In this document: piece after piece, positions 7,786-17,500 of the stretch
How positions within the stretch are numbered: position 1 is the stretch's first letter
Layout of the letters: the number at the start of each line of letters is the position of its first letter
Assembly: GCF_900114475.1 (NCBI RefSeq)
Contig: NZ_FOTE01000010.1
Location: forward strand, 186,001-250,000
Source: Paenibacillus sp. 1_12
GTDB taxonomy: Bacteria > Bacillota > Bacilli > Paenibacillales > NBRC-103111
Direction of reading: 5' to 3'
DNA length: 64,000 bases
Position numbers and translations under genes: made by a program
The notes under the pieces: model-generated
What the model saw: the letters and a program-made list of their open reading frames with translations, nothing else
Told to the model about the DNA's origin: nothing
Databases searched by the model: none

Positions 7786-10067
7786 GGTGCTACCTCCAGT
7801 CGACGCAGTAAGCTGAGAGAAAGCTGCTTGCCCAACAACCCAACCTCTTCAATGGGCCCGACACAAGCTGGACATCCACTTAAACATGGACAGTTTGAAA
7901 TCAATCTCTTTGATTCGGCGATTAATTCACCATGGACGTCATAGAGTCGTTCACTCAATCCAACACCTCCAGGATAACGATCATAGAAAAATATCGTTGG
8001 CAGCTTATTGTGAATTGCGCGCACCTGCGGTACAACGCGAATGTCCTGCGGATCACACATCAAATAGAGCGGTGCGATATGCACCAGTACATTAGATAGA
8101 CCAAGCAGTGCAAACTGCATATCATTAACTGTAGTATTTGCCGAGGCTTCCTCCGAAAAAGTAAACCAATAGGAACTGGTATGCAGCTCCTCTTCGGGTA
8201 AATGGATCGGACCTGAACCAATGTTCTCGTGAGTCCGCAATCGGATTTTTTTGAAAATAGTCGGCTTTGCATTTAGAGTCACTTCGCCATAATTACGCTG
8301 CAGTCCATGTTCTTCTACTTCACGGTGTACATGAAGCACCTTTAATTGAACGGCCATACTTGCATCAGTATAATAATCGACATTAACTTGGCGTACAAAT
8401 GCCTTTTTTTCCTCATAATCAAGCTTTTCCACCTGAAACTGAATGCCCTCATGGATATATATAGCTTCTTCATGAATCATAGTAGGTGCACTGAACCGAT
8501 CCACCTCACCTATAACTCGCGTACCATGAGTTATGTCTACAATCACGAAGTTTTCTTGGGCTGCAGAGCGTAATGAAATATCGTGGGCGGGAAATGATTG
8601 ATCCATCCAATACCATCGATTCTTAACAACATGGAGTATGTGCTCCTCTGTCAGAAATTCCAAAACATCCTTCAAGGATTCTCCGCCAAACTGCTCACCC
8701 TCTTCAAAAGGAAGCTCATACGCCGCACATTTAACGTGGTCGACCAGTATGATCAAGTTATCGGGATGAATTCGCGCCTGCTCAGGTGGACGTTCAAAAA
8801 AGTATTGCGGATTCTGGATCATATATTGATCAAGCGGATTGCTGCTCGCAACAAGAAATGTAATTGAGCTTTCCTGCCTCCTGCCCGCACGTCCGGATTG
8901 CTGCCAGGTGCTGGCTATCGTTCCAGGGTATCCGTTAAGCACACATGCCTGCAGCTGTCCGATATCGATACCCAGCTCCAGCGCATTCGTACTGACGACT
9001 CCACGAATTTCACCATTACGCAAGCCACGTTCGATTTCCCTGCGAAGCTGTGGCAAATACCCTCCACGATAGCCGCGTATCGACTTCTCACCCAGTTCGT
9101 GCTTAATCAGATCCTGTAGATAGGTTAGCAGCAGCTCAACTCGAACACGACTTCGTGCAAATACGATCGTTTGTACACCTTGCTTCAGCAGCATTCCAGC
9201 AATTTTACGAGTTTCCAATACGCTGCTCTTACGAATACCCAACTGCTGGTTTACTACAGGAGGATTATAAAAAACAAAATGTTTTTCACCAGCCGGAGCT
9301 CCATTGCGATTAACTAATGAAACCGGTTCGCCGATCAAACGCTCAGCGTGCTCCTGCGGATTATCAATGGTTGCCGATGCACATATAAATTGTGGAGAGG
9401 AGCCATAGAATCGACAAATTCGTTTAAGCCTTCGAATCACATTAGCTACATGGCTGCCAAATACACCGCGATATGAATGTATTTCATCAATGACGATATA
9501 TTTAATATTCTCGAACAGCTTGACCCATTTGGTATGGTGGGGAAGAATGGCGGAATGAAGCATATCGGGGTTCGTTACAACGATATGTCCCGCATTGCGA
9601 ATAGCCTGCCGAACTGTTGGAGGTGTATCCCCGTCATAGGTGTGCGTCTTGATATCCGCTCCCATTCGATTGACGGTTTCCTGAAGCTCTGCTACCTGAT
9701 CCTGGGCCAATGCTTTGGTTGGAAACAAATAAAGCGCACGAGCGCTGTCATTGTTCAATATCTCCTGTAGCACCGGCAGATTATAGCAGAGGGTTTTACC
9801 GGATGCGGTTGGGGTGACAGTAACCACGTGGTGACCTGCCGCCGCCTCACGAAACGATTGCTCTTGATGCGTATACAATCCCTCGATCCCTTTGGACTTC
9901 AGCGCGGCTAATAAAACTGGATGAAGCTCTGACGGGAATGCAGCATACATCGGATCACGTGGCGGAATCGTATGCCAATGCGTGACCTGAGACATCAGTT
10001 CTGGGGTGTTTCTAACTAAATCGATCATTTCATCTATGGATTCAACCTTACCGGTTAATGGGTTCAT
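7782..10067 (-). CDS. mrfA: MrfA-type DEAD/DEAH helicase (YprA family)
   Basis: 761 residues. Helicase motifs: Q-like TPTASGKTLCY (Walker A), VTNPDMLH, VIDEIHSYRG (DEIH, Walker B), CASATIDNP (motif III), IVFARSRVRVELL, VSTNALELGIDIG and GRAGRRQE (motif VI). The C-terminal DUF1998-like region ends with the cysteine cluster NCPCLSGCPACVG, likely a zinc site. In B. subtilis it is a mitomycin-adduct repair helicase paired with MrfB. The start is taken at the ATG at 10067, 10 nt after GAGGAG; the upstream extension to 10085 has no site. A sigma-A promoter with a LexA-like box in its spacer lies at 10112-10140. Confidence 0.93.
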   Translation of the reverse strand: MNPLTGKVESIDEMIDLVRNTPELMSQVTHWHTIPPRDPMYAAFPSELHPVLLAALKSKGIEGLYTHQEQSFREAAAGHHVVTVTPTASGKTLCYNLPVLQEILNNDSARALYLFPTKALAQDQVAELQETVNRMGADIKTHTYDGDTPPTVRQAIRNAGHIVVTNPDMLHSAILPHHTKWVKLFENIKYIVIDEIHSYRGVFGSHVANVIRRLKRICRFYGSSPQFICASATIDNPQEHAERLIGEPVSLVNRNGAPAGEKHFVFYNPPVVNQQLGIRKSSVLETRKIAGMLLKQGVQTIVFARSRVRVELLLTYLQDLIKHELGEKSIRGYRGGYLPQLRREIERGLRNGEIRGVVSTNALELGIDIGQLQACVLNGYPGTIASTWQQSGRAGRRQESSITFLVASSNPLDQYMIQNPQYFFERPPEQARIHPDNLIILVDHVKCAAYELPFEEGEQFGGESLKDVLEFLTEEHILHVVKNRWYWMDQSFPAHDISLRSAAQENFVIVDITHGTRVIGEVDRFSAPTMIHEEAIYIHEGIQFQVEKLDYEEKKAFVRQVNVDYYTDASMAVQLKVLHVHREVEEHGLQRNYGEVTLNAKPTIFKKIRLRTHENIGSGPIHLPEEELHTSSYWFTFSEEASANTTVNDMQFALLGLSNVLVHIAPLYLMCDPQDIRVVPQVRAIHNKLPTIFFYDRYPGGVGLSERLYDVHGELIAESKRLISNCPCLSGCPACVGPIEEVGLLGKQLSLSLLRRLEVAP

Positions 10068-10111
10068 AGGATTCAAGCTCCTCATTCAAAAGCCGAATTG
10101 TAGTAGCTTAT

Positions 10112-10140
10112 ATTATAGCGAATGTACGTTCTTATATCAA
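10112..10140 (-). promoter_or_regulatory. mrfAB promoter with LexA-like box in the spacer
   Basis: On the minus strand TTGATA (10135-10140) and a perfect TATAAT (10112-10117) are 17 nt apart. The spacer holds CGAATGTACGTTCT (plus 10119-10132), which matches the Gram-positive LexA consensus CGAACN4GTTCG except at two positions. The same layout, a box between -35 and -10, is seen at the lexA and yneA-like promoters in this window. The promoter is clear; LexA control is inferred. Confidence 0.72.
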
Positions 10141-10177
10141 TTATTTGTTTCAATATTTATTTTTCATATTCCGAACA

Positions 10178-10217
10178 TATAAAAAGCCCTGAACGGAAAA
10201 CCATTCCGTCAGAGCCA
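10178..10217 (-). terminator. Rho-independent terminator
   Basis: A hairpin built on TTCCG/CGGAA and CTGA/TCAG pairs, with GGGC at its base, is followed on the minus strand by TTTTTATA. It ends the transcript of the 70-residue gene at 10257-10469. Confidence 0.7.
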
Positions 10218-10256
10218 GAAGTAAAGCTAGTTCAACAAACCTTATACAAAAAAGAA

Positions 10257-10469
10257 TTACAGCATATCAGAAGAATCATCGTAATCGTAACGCAATCCAT
10301 CATGTTCTACCTTTTGCAGATAAGTACCGTTGAAGGCCGCAGCCGAATTGCTTTGCAGCTTGACTAACACTTCACGAAACTGCTGCGTCTTTGAATCGTT
10401 ACCTCCCATACGCATGGCCAGATGCAAGGCTTGTTCGATTACTGCAATATCGTGACTTGTAAAATCCAT
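10257..10469 (-). CDS. conserved-looking hypothetical protein, 70 aa
   Basis: A small soluble, mostly helical protein (MDFTSHDIAVIEQALHLAMR at the start) with an acidic C-terminus (YDYDDSSDML). The ATG at 10469 has a GGAGG 8 nt upstream; the longer frame to 10517 lacks one. It sits after the LpxL-like gene on the same strand, 69 bp away, and is followed by its own terminator. No function could be assigned. Confidence 0.7.
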   Translation of the reverse strand: MDFTSHDIAVIEQALHLAMRMGGNDSKTQQFREVLVKLQSNSAAAFNGTYLQKVEHDGLRYDYDDSSDML

Positions 10470-10538
10470 GCTGCAGCCCTCCTGTAGTAGTTTTTCACCT
10501 AAACTAGTATGACCCAAATTTTAGAGAATATGCATATT

Positions 10539-11495
10539 TTAAGATGAAACAAGACGTATATTCTCAAGCTCTAAGTTCTTTTCTATTTCTTCTTTTACAT
10601 CGATTTCAAATCGTTCTTCTGCATTAAACCAGTAAAACCATTGATCCGGATGCTCACGTATGACTGATTCCATATAACCATTTAGTAATCGTGTAGCTTC
10701 AGACCGCTGTGAAGTCTGGTAGCTGGCATATAAATGCAAGGGCCGCTCAAACGTGAGACAATGATTGAATCCCCTATCTCTCCGTCCATGAAAAGGAATG
10801 ATCGGCACTCGTTGATCAATCGACAATAATGCTGCACCCTCAGGTGTACGACTCATTCGCCCAAAAAATTGAGACTTTGGAAAGGTAGGCCGCCAAAAAT
10901 CCCCAAGTATGAACACAACTCCATTGCTCTTCAGATGTTTTCTTAACTTACGAAGCAACAACAGTGGCGGCGTACTATCGTAATCCAATCCTTCACAGCC
11001 CATCTGCTGAAACTGTTCATATAGCGGCCGCAGCTCAGGACTATCGGTAGTCGCTATCGTGAGACAGTTGTACGTTTGACTCAGGTACCAGTAATAATAA
11101 AAGAAATTGCCTTCATGTGGAGCGTAAACGATAGCGCCTCTTCCAAGCTGTAGTGCTTCCTTAAGATAATCCTCACCTTCAGCTCGAAATCGCCAGAAAT
11201 CACTTCTGTCAAGACGTTTAGAATCCACAACGATTTCATACAGAATAATGATCAGATTTCTAAAAAAACGATGACGTATTTGAGTTAACTCCTCGGTGCT
11301 TCGAGTCTTAAGCAAAAAGCGCAAGTTGGTCTCGACCTTTTTACGCATTTGCCTGCCGAAAAATGAATACTGTAAAATAAACGCAGCGCATTCACATAGT
11401 ATAAGTATACAAGGCTTGGGTACCCATCTGCTCCATGCTGCCAATCTTTGTATTATTAAAGGATTTGCAGTTATTTTACCAATCCATTCATACAT
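10539..11495 (-). CDS. LpxL/HtrB-family acyltransferase-like protein
   Basis: 318 residues of the lipid A acyltransferase-like family (LABLAT). There is a hydrophobic N-terminal segment at about residues 28-46, a catalytic-site-like GAIVYAPHEGNFFYYYWY, a FGRMSRTPEGAALLSIDQRVPIIP stretch typical of the family, and a C-terminal EHPDQWFYWF matching the HPEQ(Y/W) motif. In the usual HxGNWE site the glutamate five residues after histidine is here phenylalanine (HEGNFF), so catalysis may differ or be lost. Firmicutes have no lipid A. The gene lies 22 bp after an OlsB-like N-acyltransferase, suggesting a two-step aminolipid pathway with this as the O-acylating step. That role is inference. Confidence 0.8.
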   Translation of the reverse strand: MYEWIGKITANPLIIQRLAAWSRWVPKPCILILCECAAFILQYSFFGRQMRKKVETNLRFLLKTRSTEELTQIRHRFFRNLIIILYEIVVDSKRLDRSDFWRFRAEGEDYLKEALQLGRGAIVYAPHEGNFFYYYWYLSQTYNCLTIATTDSPELRPLYEQFQQMGCEGLDYDSTPPLLLLRKLRKHLKSNGVVFILGDFWRPTFPKSQFFGRMSRTPEGAALLSIDQRVPIIPFHGRRDRGFNHCLTFERPLHLYASYQTSQRSEATRLLNGYMESVIREHPDQWFYWFNAEERFEIDVKEEIEKNLELENIRLVSS

Positions 11496-11517
11496 AGATT
11501 GCCTCCCGCATTACTAT

Positions 11518-12288
11518 TTATTGTTTTAGAAAATGCTTTTTATATTTTCGTGCCAAGCGATCCTTCTCCAATACAATGAAAAAATCTACCGTCTCAAACC
11601 ACTTATCGTAAGCTGGATCACCTCCGATTTCCGCTCCCAAATATTGATACCCCTTCATAAGAGGAGGCAGATTGCGAAAAATTTCTTTTTCATCCAGCTC
11701 AATCATGACCTGCTGCAGCCCATCGATACGATGCGACTCCAAAGGCTGGATACCATAACGGTCTGTAAGTACCTGCTTGATGCGCAGCATGCTATAGATG
11801 ACGTTTAGATCCTCAATGGAGTTCACGTGTACACTTGCACAGCCAATTAAATACTGATAATGATGCTCGGCAATGTATTTCGCGATACCTTCCCATAGCA
11901 GTTGGATTGCTTTACCACCGCGGTAAGCTGAAGCAATGCAGCTTCGCCCCAACTCCAGTGTATGCGGCTTGCACTCTTGAAATGAGCTCAAGTCAAACTC
12001 GGTTTCCGAGTAAAAGCCGATACTCGCCATTGCGCGTAAACCCGGTAAAAGTCGGTACGTCCCCACAATTTGTTCCCGTTCCAAATCCGTTATAATCAAA
12101 TGATCACAAAACATATCGTACTGATCCTGTTCCAAGCCACTTTCATTCAACATTTGCAAATTCTTTTCCTCTTCAACAAACACCTGATACCTTAAACGCA
12201 TGGCTTGCTCGATTTCCCACGAATTGGATGCCAATTTCACAGTCAAGTTAGATAGAGGTACCGGATGAGCAGCAGTCGGAATCATCAT
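11518..12288 (-). CDS. OlsB-like acyl-ACP-dependent N-acyltransferase
   Basis: 256 residues of the GNAT-fold acetyltransferase family that includes ornithine lipid synthase OlsB. Family hallmarks are present in order: LRYQVFVEE, CDHLIITD, IVGTYRLLPG, FYSETEFDLSSF, LELGRSCI, YRGGKAIQLLWEGIAKYI, YLIGCASVH and, near the C-terminus, LPPLMKGYQYLGA with a following TVDFFIVL. OlsB moves a 3-hydroxyacyl chain from ACP to the alpha-amino group of ornithine. The amino acid used here is unknown. The start is the ATG at 12288 with AAGG about 8 nt upstream; an in-frame TTG at 12306 has no ribosome site. It forms an operon with the LpxL-like gene. Confidence 0.85.
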   Translation of the reverse strand: MMIPTAAHPVPLSNLTVKLASNSWEIEQAMRLRYQVFVEEEKNLQMLNESGLEQDQYDMFCDHLIITDLEREQIVGTYRLLPGLRAMASIGFYSETEFDLSSFQECKPHTLELGRSCIASAYRGGKAIQLLWEGIAKYIAEHHYQYLIGCASVHVNSIEDLNVIYSMLRIKQVLTDRYGIQPLESHRIDGLQQVMIELDEKEIFRNLPPLMKGYQYLGAEIGGDPAYDKWFETVDFFIVLEKDRLARKYKKHFLKQ

Positions 12289-12397
12289 CAACACGCCCTT
12301 CTTCAAGAAAGTTGATTTAGTGATACCTCTAGCGTAACAAACAATTATTAAGTTGACATTTTCGTGTTATGAATAATTTGTAAGCTTTCTTGGGCAA

Positions 12398-12428
12398 ATA
12401 AAAAAACCTCAAATCATTGAGGTTTTTC
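12398..12428 (-). terminator. Rho-independent terminator after lrgB
   Basis: ACCTCAA (12406-12412) pairs with TTGAGGT (12417-12423) around a 4-nt loop. A T-run of seven follows on the minus strand (A-run 12400-12406) and a T-run of five on the plus strand, so it could work in both directions; the only gene ending here is lrgB. Confidence 0.82.
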
Positions 12429-12439
12429 GGATATAGACA

Positions 12440-13132
12440 TTAGTGCAGCCAACTATAAAGAGGAATAAATAATAGCGAAGTTATTATCGCAGCTGCGCCC
12501 ATCGAAAATCCGCTAATGCTGCCTTGAAGCTCTGAATCTCTTATAACCCTTGCAGTTCCGATTCCGTGGGATGAGGTACCCATAGCCACCCCTATCGAGA
12601 TATCGTCACTGACTCCAACTAGTCGCAACAGACTGCGTCCAAACATGCTGCCGAACAGTCCGGTCAGTACCGTCAGTACAGCCGTTAGCTCTGGAATGCC
12701 TCCGGCTTTTCGTGATATTTCGAGTGCAATTGGTGATGTCACTGACTTCGGCATCATTGTCACCATAAGCTCCACGGTACCACCAAGACTCCATACCAGA
12801 ACACCTGAAAGCAGCAGAGCTGAAATGGAGCCTATTGTGATTCCACCCAAGATAGCTGCAAGACTGGAACGGATGCGCCGAGCATTTTTATATATCGGGA
12901 TACCCAAAGCAACGGTTGCAGGCCCCAGCAGCAAAATCAGGAAATCGCCACCAAGACGATACGACTCATAAGGGATATGGGCACACAGCATAAATCCTAT
13001 AATAAGGCCTGAACTGATAAACAGCGGATGAAGCCATTTCCACTTTTGGTTTAACTTGAGAGCTGACGCATAGGCAATAACTGAAAGCGCAAGCCCAAAC
13101 ATGGGCTGCTGTGGAAAATCATGGAGACTCAT
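12440..13132 (-). CDS. lrgB: LrgB/CidB-family membrane protein
   Basis: 230 residues with six to seven hydrophobic spans across the whole length and the family stretches LLLGPATVALGIPIYKN, MMPKSVTSPIALEISRKAGG and GTSSHGIGTARVI. LrgB/CidB/YohK proteins act with the small LrgA/CidA protein in control of murein hydrolase activity or in pyruvate and glycolate transport, depending on the species. The start codon overlaps the 3' end of lrgA by 14 bp, with AGGAGA-like sequence just upstream. A LytSR-type regulator gene is not seen nearby. Confidence 0.93.
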   Translation of the reverse strand: MSLHDFPQQPMFGLALSVIAYASALKLNQKWKWLHPLFISSGLIIGFMLCAHIPYESYRLGGDFLILLLGPATVALGIPIYKNARRIRSSLAAILGGITIGSISALLLSGVLVWSLGGTVELMVTMMPKSVTSPIALEISRKAGGIPELTAVLTVLTGLFGSMFGRSLLRLVGVSDDISIGVAMGTSSHGIGTARVIRDSELQGSISGFSMGAAAIITSLLFIPLYSWLH

Positions 13133-13472
13133 TACTTTTCTCCTTTCCCTTCAACAGCTTGACACTCCAGCCTGTAATCATGAGCACTCCAATCGTACTT
13201 ACAAATAGACTGACAAGCAATTGAACCGCATTTGCCCCGATATAAGGAAAGAATACCATCGTTCCGACAACAAAAGGTATAAAAAATAACAGCATATGCT
13301 TAATCAAAAACTCTCCTGCATCCTCTACCCATTCAAGTTTAATGAGCTTAAAAAAGAGACTCATTGTAAATAGTATGAGCCCTATTACATTTGCTGGGAT
13401 GGGAACCTGTAATCCCGTTTGAATTACCCATCCCAGAACATAATATCCAATTAATATGGAAAACCCTAACAA
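13119..13472 (-). CDS. lrgA: LrgA/CidA-family holin-like protein
   Basis: 117 residues with four hydrophobic spans and the family motif VPIPANVIGLILF followed by KLEWVEDAGEFLIKHMLLFFIPFVVGTM. Together with lrgB it forms the two-gene membrane complex. The start is a TTG at 13472: GGAGGG lies 7 nt upstream and no ATG suits. The C-terminus is short and basic (KLLKGKEKSNE). The small size and four spans resemble phage holins, but the family is a chromosomal one. Confidence 0.92.
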   Translation of the reverse strand: MLGFSILIGYYVLGWVIQTGLQVPIPANVIGLILFTMSLFFKLIKLEWVEDAGEFLIKHMLLFFIPFVVGTMVFFPYIGANAVQLLVSLFVSTIGVLMITGWSVKLLKGKEKSNESP

Positions 13473-13546
13473 CTATTATCCCTCCGAAAGGCGGCTAAGA
13501 CAACTTGCAACCTGTTTGATATCTTACTGGCAGAAGCTGAAAAGCC

Positions 13547-14500
13547 CTAATTATAGCTCCTTTTGACACGCGGCACCTCAAAGCTCCAATGGTCACGGGC
13601 CAAATAAACGTCTTCAAAAATTCGCTTCGCTTCCTCACTTAAAAGAGCAGCCTCTTCCTTCTGATAGCGCGAGCTAATATGCGTTAAAATCAAAGCATGT
13701 GCTCCGGCTTCTAGCGCCGTACGAGCAGCATCCACCGAGGTCGAATGATCGTAGGCAACGGCCAGATGCTTCTTGCCCTCTGCGAAGGTAGCCTCATGAA
13801 CCAAAACATCTGCATCACGAGCAAGCTCTAGCGAATATTGGCAAGGCTGTGTGTCACCTAAAATGGTTACGATCCTGCCCTGAACATCAGGTCCGATAAA
13901 ATCCTTTGCCTTAAGGATTGTGCCATCCTCCAAGGATATATCCATTCCCTGCTTGATTTTACCAAACATAGGTCCTGAAGTGATTCCAAGCTCCTTCAGC
14001 TTATCAGCTTGCAGGCTGCCTTTTTGCGGTTTCTCTACGATCCGGTAGCCATAGCTTTGAACCCGATGAACAAGTGGCGCGATGTACACCTCAAATTGCT
14101 TATCCTCGAACAATAGCTGCTGATCGGTTGGTCCGAATTCAATAATCTTAAGCTCATAGGTTAAATGAGCCTGACTTACAGCCAATGCAGTGCGGATAAA
14201 TAACTCCGTACCCTCAGGACCGTAAATCGTAAGCGGGTTGTCACCACCCTGATATGAACGGCTCGTCAATAGTCCTGGCAGTCCATACAAATGATCACCA
14301 TGCAAATGAGTAATAAACAGCTTCTCCAGCTTGCTCGTCCGTACAGGAGAACGCAGAATCTGCTGCTGAGTCCCTTCTCCGCAATCGAACATCCAATAGC
14401 TGTTGTTTTCGGCCAACAGGTTCAACACGATCGCAGACACATTTCGTTCTTTCGAAGGCATTCCTGCCCCGGTGCCGAGAAAATATATTTCCAAGCTCAT
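13547..14500 (-). CDS. rnz: ribonuclease Z
   Basis: 317 residues, matching the usual 307-320. Metallo-beta-lactamase fold with THLHGDHLYGLPG (zinc motif HxHxDH) at about residue 60, the RNase Z feature FLGTGAGMPSKERNVSAI at the N-terminus, ILGDTQPC and LILTHISSRY. It cleaves tRNA precursors 3' to the discriminator base. AGGAA lies about 10 nt before the ATG at 14500; the ATG at 14509 is directly against the ribosome site and less likely. It is 86 bp downstream of metH. Confidence 0.95.
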   Translation of the reverse strand: MSLEIYFLGTGAGMPSKERNVSAIVLNLLAENNSYWMFDCGEGTQQQILRSPVRTSKLEKLFITHLHGDHLYGLPGLLTSRSYQGGDNPLTIYGPEGTELFIRTALAVSQAHLTYELKIIEFGPTDQQLLFEDKQFEVYIAPLVHRVQSYGYRIVEKPQKGSLQADKLKELGITSGPMFGKIKQGMDISLEDGTILKAKDFIGPDVQGRIVTILGDTQPCQYSLELARDADVLVHEATFAEGKKHLAVAYDHSTSVDAARTALEAGAHALILTHISSRYQKEEAALLSEEAKRIFEDVYLARDHWSFEVPRVKRSYN

Positions 14501-14538
14501 CTTCTCCATTTCCTAAGTCGTGCTGAGTCTCTATACAT

Positions 14539-14577
14539 AGTGAAGGAGTCGAGCCCATATGACCCCACTCCTTCACT
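14539..14577. repeat. perfect 11-bp inverted repeat between metH and rnz
   Basis: AGTGAAGGAGT (14539-14549) is the exact complement of ACTCCTTCACT (14567-14577), with a 17-nt loop. No T-run follows on either strand, so a simple Rho-independent terminator is doubtful. It may be a processing or stability hairpin in a metH-rnz transcript. Confidence 0.6.
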
Positions 14578-14585
14578 AGTATGTC

Positions 14586-17500
14586 CTAGACTTTATCCAC
14601 GTTAAAATAGCGTGCTTCCGGATGCGCAAATACGATTGCTGATACGGATGCTTCCGGCTCCATCATACTGCCTTCAGTCAGCTCGATACCGATATCCTCC
14701 GGCTTCAATAAAGCAAACAGCTGCTCCTGATCATCCAGATTTGGACAAGCAGGATAACCAAAGGAGAAGCGTTGACCACGATACTTGGCGCCAAACATCT
14801 CGCCCATGGTCATACCAGCCGGATCCGGGAATCCCCAAACATCACGCATCATTTGATGCACTCGTTCCGCTAATGCCTCCGCTGTTTCAAGTGCAGTAGA
14901 TTGAAGAGCATGTGAACGCAGGTAATCACCCTTTTCTCTCCACTCCTGTGCTTTCTCGCTTATGCCATGACCAGCTGTAACGACCATGAAGCCAATGTAA
15001 TCCATTTCGCCGCTATCTGTAGATTTCAGATAATCAGCTAGACAGAAGAAGGGTTCAGTCTGCTGTCTCGGGAAAGAGAATTTCTGCAGCACTTTGGTCA
15101 GATCATCCTTGTCATAAATGAAAATATCGTCACCCGATGATTGAGCCGGGAAAAACTGATACATACCATGTGCACGGATAATACCCTCTTGCTGTGCTTC
15201 AGCCAAAATCCCGTCTACGGTTTCTTTCAGTTGAATAGCTTTTGGGTCTTTATCTGCAAGCAGTTTATCGACTTTGCCTTTCAAGCCAAGGTGATGACCA
15301 AGCAGCATCTGCATATTGATATAAGGCATTACATGACTCATTGGATAATCGCGAATAACGCGTCTTTCCAGGCTTGGCGGCACTTGTACCGGCAGCGTGC
15401 GGTCAATTGTCGATTTAAGCACACGGGTCAAGACTGGCATTGTTTCTGCCTTTTTACCAGACTCCTTGACATCGGATTCCATTGCATCTCGTAATTCATC
15501 AATTAATTGCTGCTTTTGAATTGGATCGCTCAGCTTGTTGGCAATATCCAAACCATCCATCGCATCTTTGGCATAAAGCACTACGCCTTCGTACTCAGGT
15601 GCAATACGCGTTTTGGTGAATTTTCTCGTCAATGCTGCCCCACCTACAAGAATAGGCACATCAATTCCTGCAGTTTTTAAATCCTGAGCGGTAATGACCA
15701 TCTGCTGTGCAGATTTAACGAGCAGGCCCGACAATCCGATAGCATCAGGCTTTTCTCTGCGGAACGCTTCAATGATTTGATCTGGCGGAACCTTAATACC
15801 CAGGTTAATGATTTTGTAGCCATTGTTGGATAAAATGATTTCCACCAAATTTTTCCCAATATCGTGAACATCGCCTTTGACAGTCGCCAGCATGATAGTT
15901 CCTTTAACCGCACTATCCGCTCTTTCCATAAACGGCTCCAGATGGGAGACCGATGCTTTCATGACCTCCGCACTCTGCAGCACCTCTGCTACAATCAGTT
16001 CGTTATTATTAAACAGTCTCCCTACCTCTGCCATCCCTGTCATTAAGGGTCCGTTAATAATATCCAGCGGTGCATAAGTGTTCATCGCTATATCCAAATC
16101 CGTTACAAGGCCTTCCTTTGTACCTTCAACTACATAAGACGCCAATCGTTCTTCAAGTGTAAGATTAGAGATTTTCTCCTTCTTATCGACCTTTTTCTCA
16201 CGGAAATGAGCGACAAATTCTGCAAGTGTATCGTCATTAGTCTCAAAGATCAGCTTTTCAGCAAGTTCTTTCTCATGATCTCCAATGGATGCGTAACGCT
16301 CCAGGTTTTCCGTATTCACAATGGCAAAGTCTAAACCCGCTTTTGTACAATGATACAAGTACACCGAATTCAGAACCTCACGTCCAGCAGGCGGAAGACC
16401 AAATGATATATTACTAAGACCAAGAATCGTTTTACATTCAGGAAATTTTTCTTTGATCATTCGAATACCTTCGATGGTCTCGACAGCAGATCCAATATAC
16501 TGCGGGTCCCCTGAACCTACTGGGAACATATTCGGGTCAAAAATAATATCTTCCGGGTTCATTCCATATTTCTTGGTCAATAGCTCATAAGAGCGTTCGG
16601 CTACTTCCATCTTGGCTTGCCGCGATACAGCTTGTCCGCGCTCATCGATAAGAATCATAACAACAGCAGCGCCATATCGATGTATTAACGGCAAAATAGC
16701 TTCAAATTTGCTCTCGCCATCTTCCAGGTTAATCGAGTTAATAATTGCCTTACCTTGCGAATATTTCAAACCCAGCTCGATGATATGATCATAGGTCGAG
16801 TCAATCATCAATGGGACTTTAACTTTTTTGACAACCTCTTTCAAAAAGTTTTCCATCGCATACACTTCATCTATATCGGTATCCTGTACGTTGATATCAA
16901 TGACATAAGCGCCATTTTTCACTTGTGCACGGGCTATTTCTGCTCCCTCTTCAAACTTTCCTTCTTTCATCAATCGTTTGAACTTACGGGAACCCGAAAT
17001 ATTTGTACGTTCTCCAACCATATAAGGACGGTTCGCATCTTCAATATAGACGGTTTCAATACCCGAAACTGCCGATAAATGAGAAACGGCTTGCTCACGA
17101 GGTTTATACTGAGATAAAGTCTCGGCCATGGCACGAATATGATCAGGGGTCGTTCCACAGCAGCCGCCAGCAATATTAAGCCAGCCCTGCTCGGCGAATC
17201 CACCCATTTTCTTAGCAAGTGATTCAGGTGATTCATGATATTGACCATTCTCATCCGGTAATCCGGCATTCGGATAACAGCTGACAGCCGTAGTAGCGAG
17301 TTCAGACAAGGAACGAATATGGTCACGCATAAACTCAGGTCCCGTTGCACAGTTAAGACCAATGGAAATCGGTTTTAAGTGCTCCAGCGAGATATAAAAG
17401 GATTCGATATTTTGACCCGCAAGCGTTGTACCCATCGGCTCAATCGTTCCGGAAATCATTAATGGAAGCGTAATTCCCGTTGTTTCAAAAGCACGGCGAA

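Noticed and set aside
10122-10367. 81-residue plus-strand frame between mrfA and the 70-aa gene
   Set aside because: It spans the mrfAB promoter and a terminator and lacks a ribosome site.
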